From the NCBI GenBank assembly GCA_013268835.1, contig JABFSX010000007.1:1-54547 (forward strand): a DNA stretch of 54,547 nt, read 5' to 3'. Source of the stretch: Candidatus Altimarinota bacterium. Its GTDB lineage: Bacteria > Patescibacteriota > Gracilibacteria > BD1-5 > UBA2023. This document shows positions 52,301 to 54,547 of this stretch, piece by piece; within the stretch, counting starts at the first letter, position 1, and every line of letters begins with the position of its first letter. The notes below the pieces were generated by a model. The model was given only the letters and a program-made list of their open reading frames with translations, did not search any database and was not told the origin of the DNA. The translations under genes and the position numbers were made by a program.

Positions 52301-54547
52301 AAAGATCTACTGTAATTGAATCTTTTAGATTCATGCTTGATCTCGGAAGATGAGGAATGACTCGTGATCCTGCATAAAAATTCGTAAGAGCATTTGGATC
52401 TTGAGCAATCTTATCTGGTGGAGATTCTTGTGTTTTTCAGTTTGAACTATCCATCCCTATAGTTGTTGGAGAACAAGAACCTGCAAGAATCTTTGGAGGA
52501 AATTGAGCTGCAATCCAACACATAATAGCACTTGGCCATTGTAAAAGTGGAACTCCTTCAGGTGGTCAACATTCTGCTGCAGAATTTCATCCTGAAGCAT
52601 CTGTATCAGCTTTTGATTCATCAGAAATATTTACTCATTCGATTTCACGGAGTTTTGCTTCATACTCTGCCATAGAATTACTATAGGTAGATTGTGAAAA
52701 ATCTGCAGCAAAAGAATCAGGAAGTCCAAGATATGCAATTTCATACTCATGTGATGAAGTTGGAATTTTTGGTGGCGTTTCTACAAGAGGTGTCACAAGA
52801 GTATTTTCATGTGAATACGATAACATTGCCTCGATAGCTTGTCGATATTTGAGAGAAATATCAGGATGAAGCCAATGTTTTGCTTGAATTATTTTCAGAA
52901 TCATTTCATCTGAAAGATACTGATTCCAGTCAATCGGAGATACAGGAAGAGTACCAGCAGAAAGATATGCATTTGCCTTAGTATATTTTGCTGAGTTAGT
53001 TGTTGTATTTTCTAGATTGATAATCTTTTGCCATTCTGCATCCGCTTGAGCCTTGATCCATACACGAGCACTCACTATATCTGCACTTGGAATATCGAAA
53101 AAATTCGGATAGTTAATACGAGCTATATTTCCTTTTGGGGTATAAAATTCAACATATCGAACCATATCAACAGGAAGACTTGGAGTTATACCACTCGATT
53201 CTGCGGCATTTATCTCTTTATTGGTTGGAGAGACATGCTTCATAAGTGAAGGAATGGTATGAAAATCCATATCCTTATAATCTGTGATATCTATTGTATC
53301 ACCAGCCATAACATTACCACTTCCGTCATATCATTCATAGGTAACCGTACAAATATTGTTTTTTGTAAAAATAGCCGCTCCATCAAGCTTGAGCTTTCCA
53401 TTAATACAATCTCATTGAATGAGGCTTCCAAAAATTCCTACATTCGAAAAATATTTTGGAGAACCATTAGACTTATACTCATCTACGCTTGATTCAAAAT
53501 CAAAAATTGTCGCAGTACTCGATACATTCGATATACAAGTATACCGAGGAGTTCACCCTGCTCGGCCACATAATCCACTTGCCCATTCACTTGGATATGC
53601 AGTAGAACAGACATCTCCAGTTATTGGATCCGTATCCGTCATGGCTCGGGCTGGTTGCATTACGTACTGATAGGATCCCTTGAGACAATCTTTTACTGAT
53701 CCTGTTGTAATCCGATCCGTTTCTTTCATTCCTTGTAAAGAAAATATCGGAGCCGTAAATCCCTTGAACTGAGTGGTTGCTGGAAATTTTTCAAGAACAT
53801 CAGAAGGGTCACCACTTCCTCAAGCGGCAATACGTAATATACTATTTCCTCACCAATACGAATCAATCTTTGGTTTACTTCATGGAAAACAATTTGGCCT
53901 CCCCATACCAACAAGCATCTGTGTATCATTTTTGAGAGTATTTATCTGTGATTCCGTCTTAAGGACATCAAATGCCACATTCGCCTCAACAAGCTCGGCT
54001 CGTCCATATTGAACAATATCACCAGTATTTCATCTCGCAATCGTACAATCAAGGGCTTCATTTATACTGGTACTTCGCTGACCAAATGCATAATTTTGCA
54101 AAATAGTAGTATGTGCACTGTTCCAATCAAGAGCATACCCAGAAGCATATCGTATTTCATCAAAAATCGGAATTCGTCGAGCATATTTATTATCTACAAG
54201 AAGTGCATCTATCTTTTTTTCAATTGCGGTATTTGCTTCATAGAGGATACTTCGAGCAACCTCATCCATCAAACTTATAGAAACTGGTGCAAGATCAGCC
54301 CGTACGGTAGCACCACTTGTGTACCTTCCAGCATTATGAACAGAAAGAAGCTCATCTCCAAGAGTTTTTTCATTAAAAATTCCCTTAAAATTTTTCAAAA
54401 ATCAGAGAATAATATTCTTGGATTGAATATCTGGAAGCTTTTTTATTTGTTCCTCAGAAAGAGTATCATTTCCAGGAGAAATTCCAAGTTCAGAAAACAT
54501 ACTTGTTATTTCTGGATCTTCTGTTTTTTTATCGAAATCAGTAAGTA
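43398..54547 (-). CDS. Giant surface-type protein with FG-GAP, Ig-like and proline-rich regions (N-terminus outside window)
   Basis: One open frame of at least 3,716 codons, uninterrupted by TAA or TAG from the window edge to TAG at 43398; I checked the inter-fragment stretches codon by codon. TGA occurs often as Gly. Recognisable parts, in protein order: a Cys-containing region with GFSD-like loops near the edge; beta-sandwich Ig/Big-1-like segments around 50.7-52.3 kb (e.g. L-D-R-L-G-N-P-I-S-P); FG-GAP/VCBS-type Ca-binding repeats (D-M-N-A-D-G-K-M-D-L at 49.7 kb, then D-F-T-H-D-G-F-A-D-I and D-M-D-T-D-M-L-D-D-I, and D-I-D-Q-D-G-D-M-D-Y at 45.3 kb); a DUF11-like segment near 48.9 kb; a proline-rich LP repeat at 46.4 kb; a coiled-coil region at 45.5-46.1 kb; further beta domains to the end. 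No sortase motif or C-terminal anchor is seen. It is likely a surface adhesin or appendage component. The signal peptide, if any, is not in the window. Confidence 0.88.
46381..46560 (-). repeat. Leu-Pro dipeptide repeat region inside the giant protein
   Basis: About 45 residues in which Leu-Pro recurs every three residues (P-P-L-P-I-L-P-A-L-P-P-L-P-D-L-P-D-L-P-S-L-P). At DNA level the motif TGGAAG/TGGAGG repeats irregularly on the + strand. It would form a stiff extended rod between the helical region and the upstream domain. Confidence 0.8.

Noticed and set aside
1-54547. Widespread pseudogenes or frameshifts suggested by fragmented reading frames
   Set aside because: The fragments share one frame within each gene and are separated only by TGA at glycine positions, so recoding explains them.
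1-54547. Selenocysteine or tryptophan at TGA
   Set aside because: The residue required at conserved motif positions is Gly every time, and no SECIS-like context recurs.
43398-54547. Several separate surface-protein genes
   Set aside because: All large fragments are in the same frame and no TAA or TAG occurs between them in the stretches scanned.
1-54547. CRISPR arrays, insertion sequences, prophage or integrase genes
   Set aside because: No regularly spaced direct repeats, transposase or integrase motifs were found on either strand.

Overview
The window comes from a bacterium that reads UGA as glycine (genetic code 25), as in Candidatus Gracilibacteria and Absconditabacteria (SR1) of the Patescibacteria/CPR. 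Under the standard code almost every gene is chopped up by TGA. Read with TGA as Gly, the fragments fuse into full-length, recognisable proteins, and many restored glycines fall inside invariant motifs (Der GRPNVGKSS, FtsH GPPGTGKT, esterase GFSQG, RlmE DVGAAPG, UvrC DGGKGQL). All 43 genes called here end in TAA (33) or TAG (10), none in TGA. The DNA is AT-rich, genes are tightly packed, convergent genes often share overlapping stop codons, and I see no clear Shine-Dalgarno sequences.

Layout. 1-6 kb: oligoribonuclease, RlmE methyltransferase, then a minus-strand run led by a shortened alanyl-tRNA synthetase and followed by a hypothetical gene, a DUF1653 protein, an esterase and a secreted cupredoxin with a His/Cys-rich tail. 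6.0-6.4 kb: a plus-strand unit with its own promoter and terminator, coding either a tiny membrane protein or a structured RNA. 6.4-12.1 kb: a minus-strand operon of a PlsC-ACP-AMP-ligase fusion, a YiiX-like permuted papain-fold protein, a phosphopantetheinyl transferase and an MFS transporter; it looks like a phospholipid/fatty-acid salvage and remodelling module. 12.2-13.6 kb: rplJ-rplL with an L10 leader. 13.6-25.7 kb: class A penicillin-binding protein, gmk, a UPF0489 protein, smpB, an RsmB/RsmF-type methyltransferase, a DsbA-like protein, tsaD, uvrC (carrying an in-frame palindromic insertion) and a short J-domain protein. 25.8-33.1 kb: a 1940-residue alpha-2-macroglobulin with an intact thioester motif, nrdR, and a PriA remnant without helicase motifs. 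33.1-43.3 kb: a second MFS protein, a MutY-like glycosylase without an Fe-S cluster, an EVE-domain protein, ftsH, a barstar-like inhibitor, a TraB-like membrane protein and der. 43.4 kb to the end: one minus-strand reading frame of more than 3,700 codons for a giant surface-type protein whose N-terminus lies outside the window.

Together the genes combine a reduced information-processing core (truncated AlaS, helicase-less PriA, cluster-less MutY) with cell-envelope and interaction functions (giant FG-GAP/Ig-like protein, alpha-2-macroglobulin, PBP, lipid salvage, DsbA, small secreted His-rich protein). That mix fits an epibiotic or predatory lifestyle, but the lifestyle is inferred from known code-25 relatives and is not shown by the sequence. 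No tRNA, rRNA, CRISPR array, transposase or prophage was recognised.
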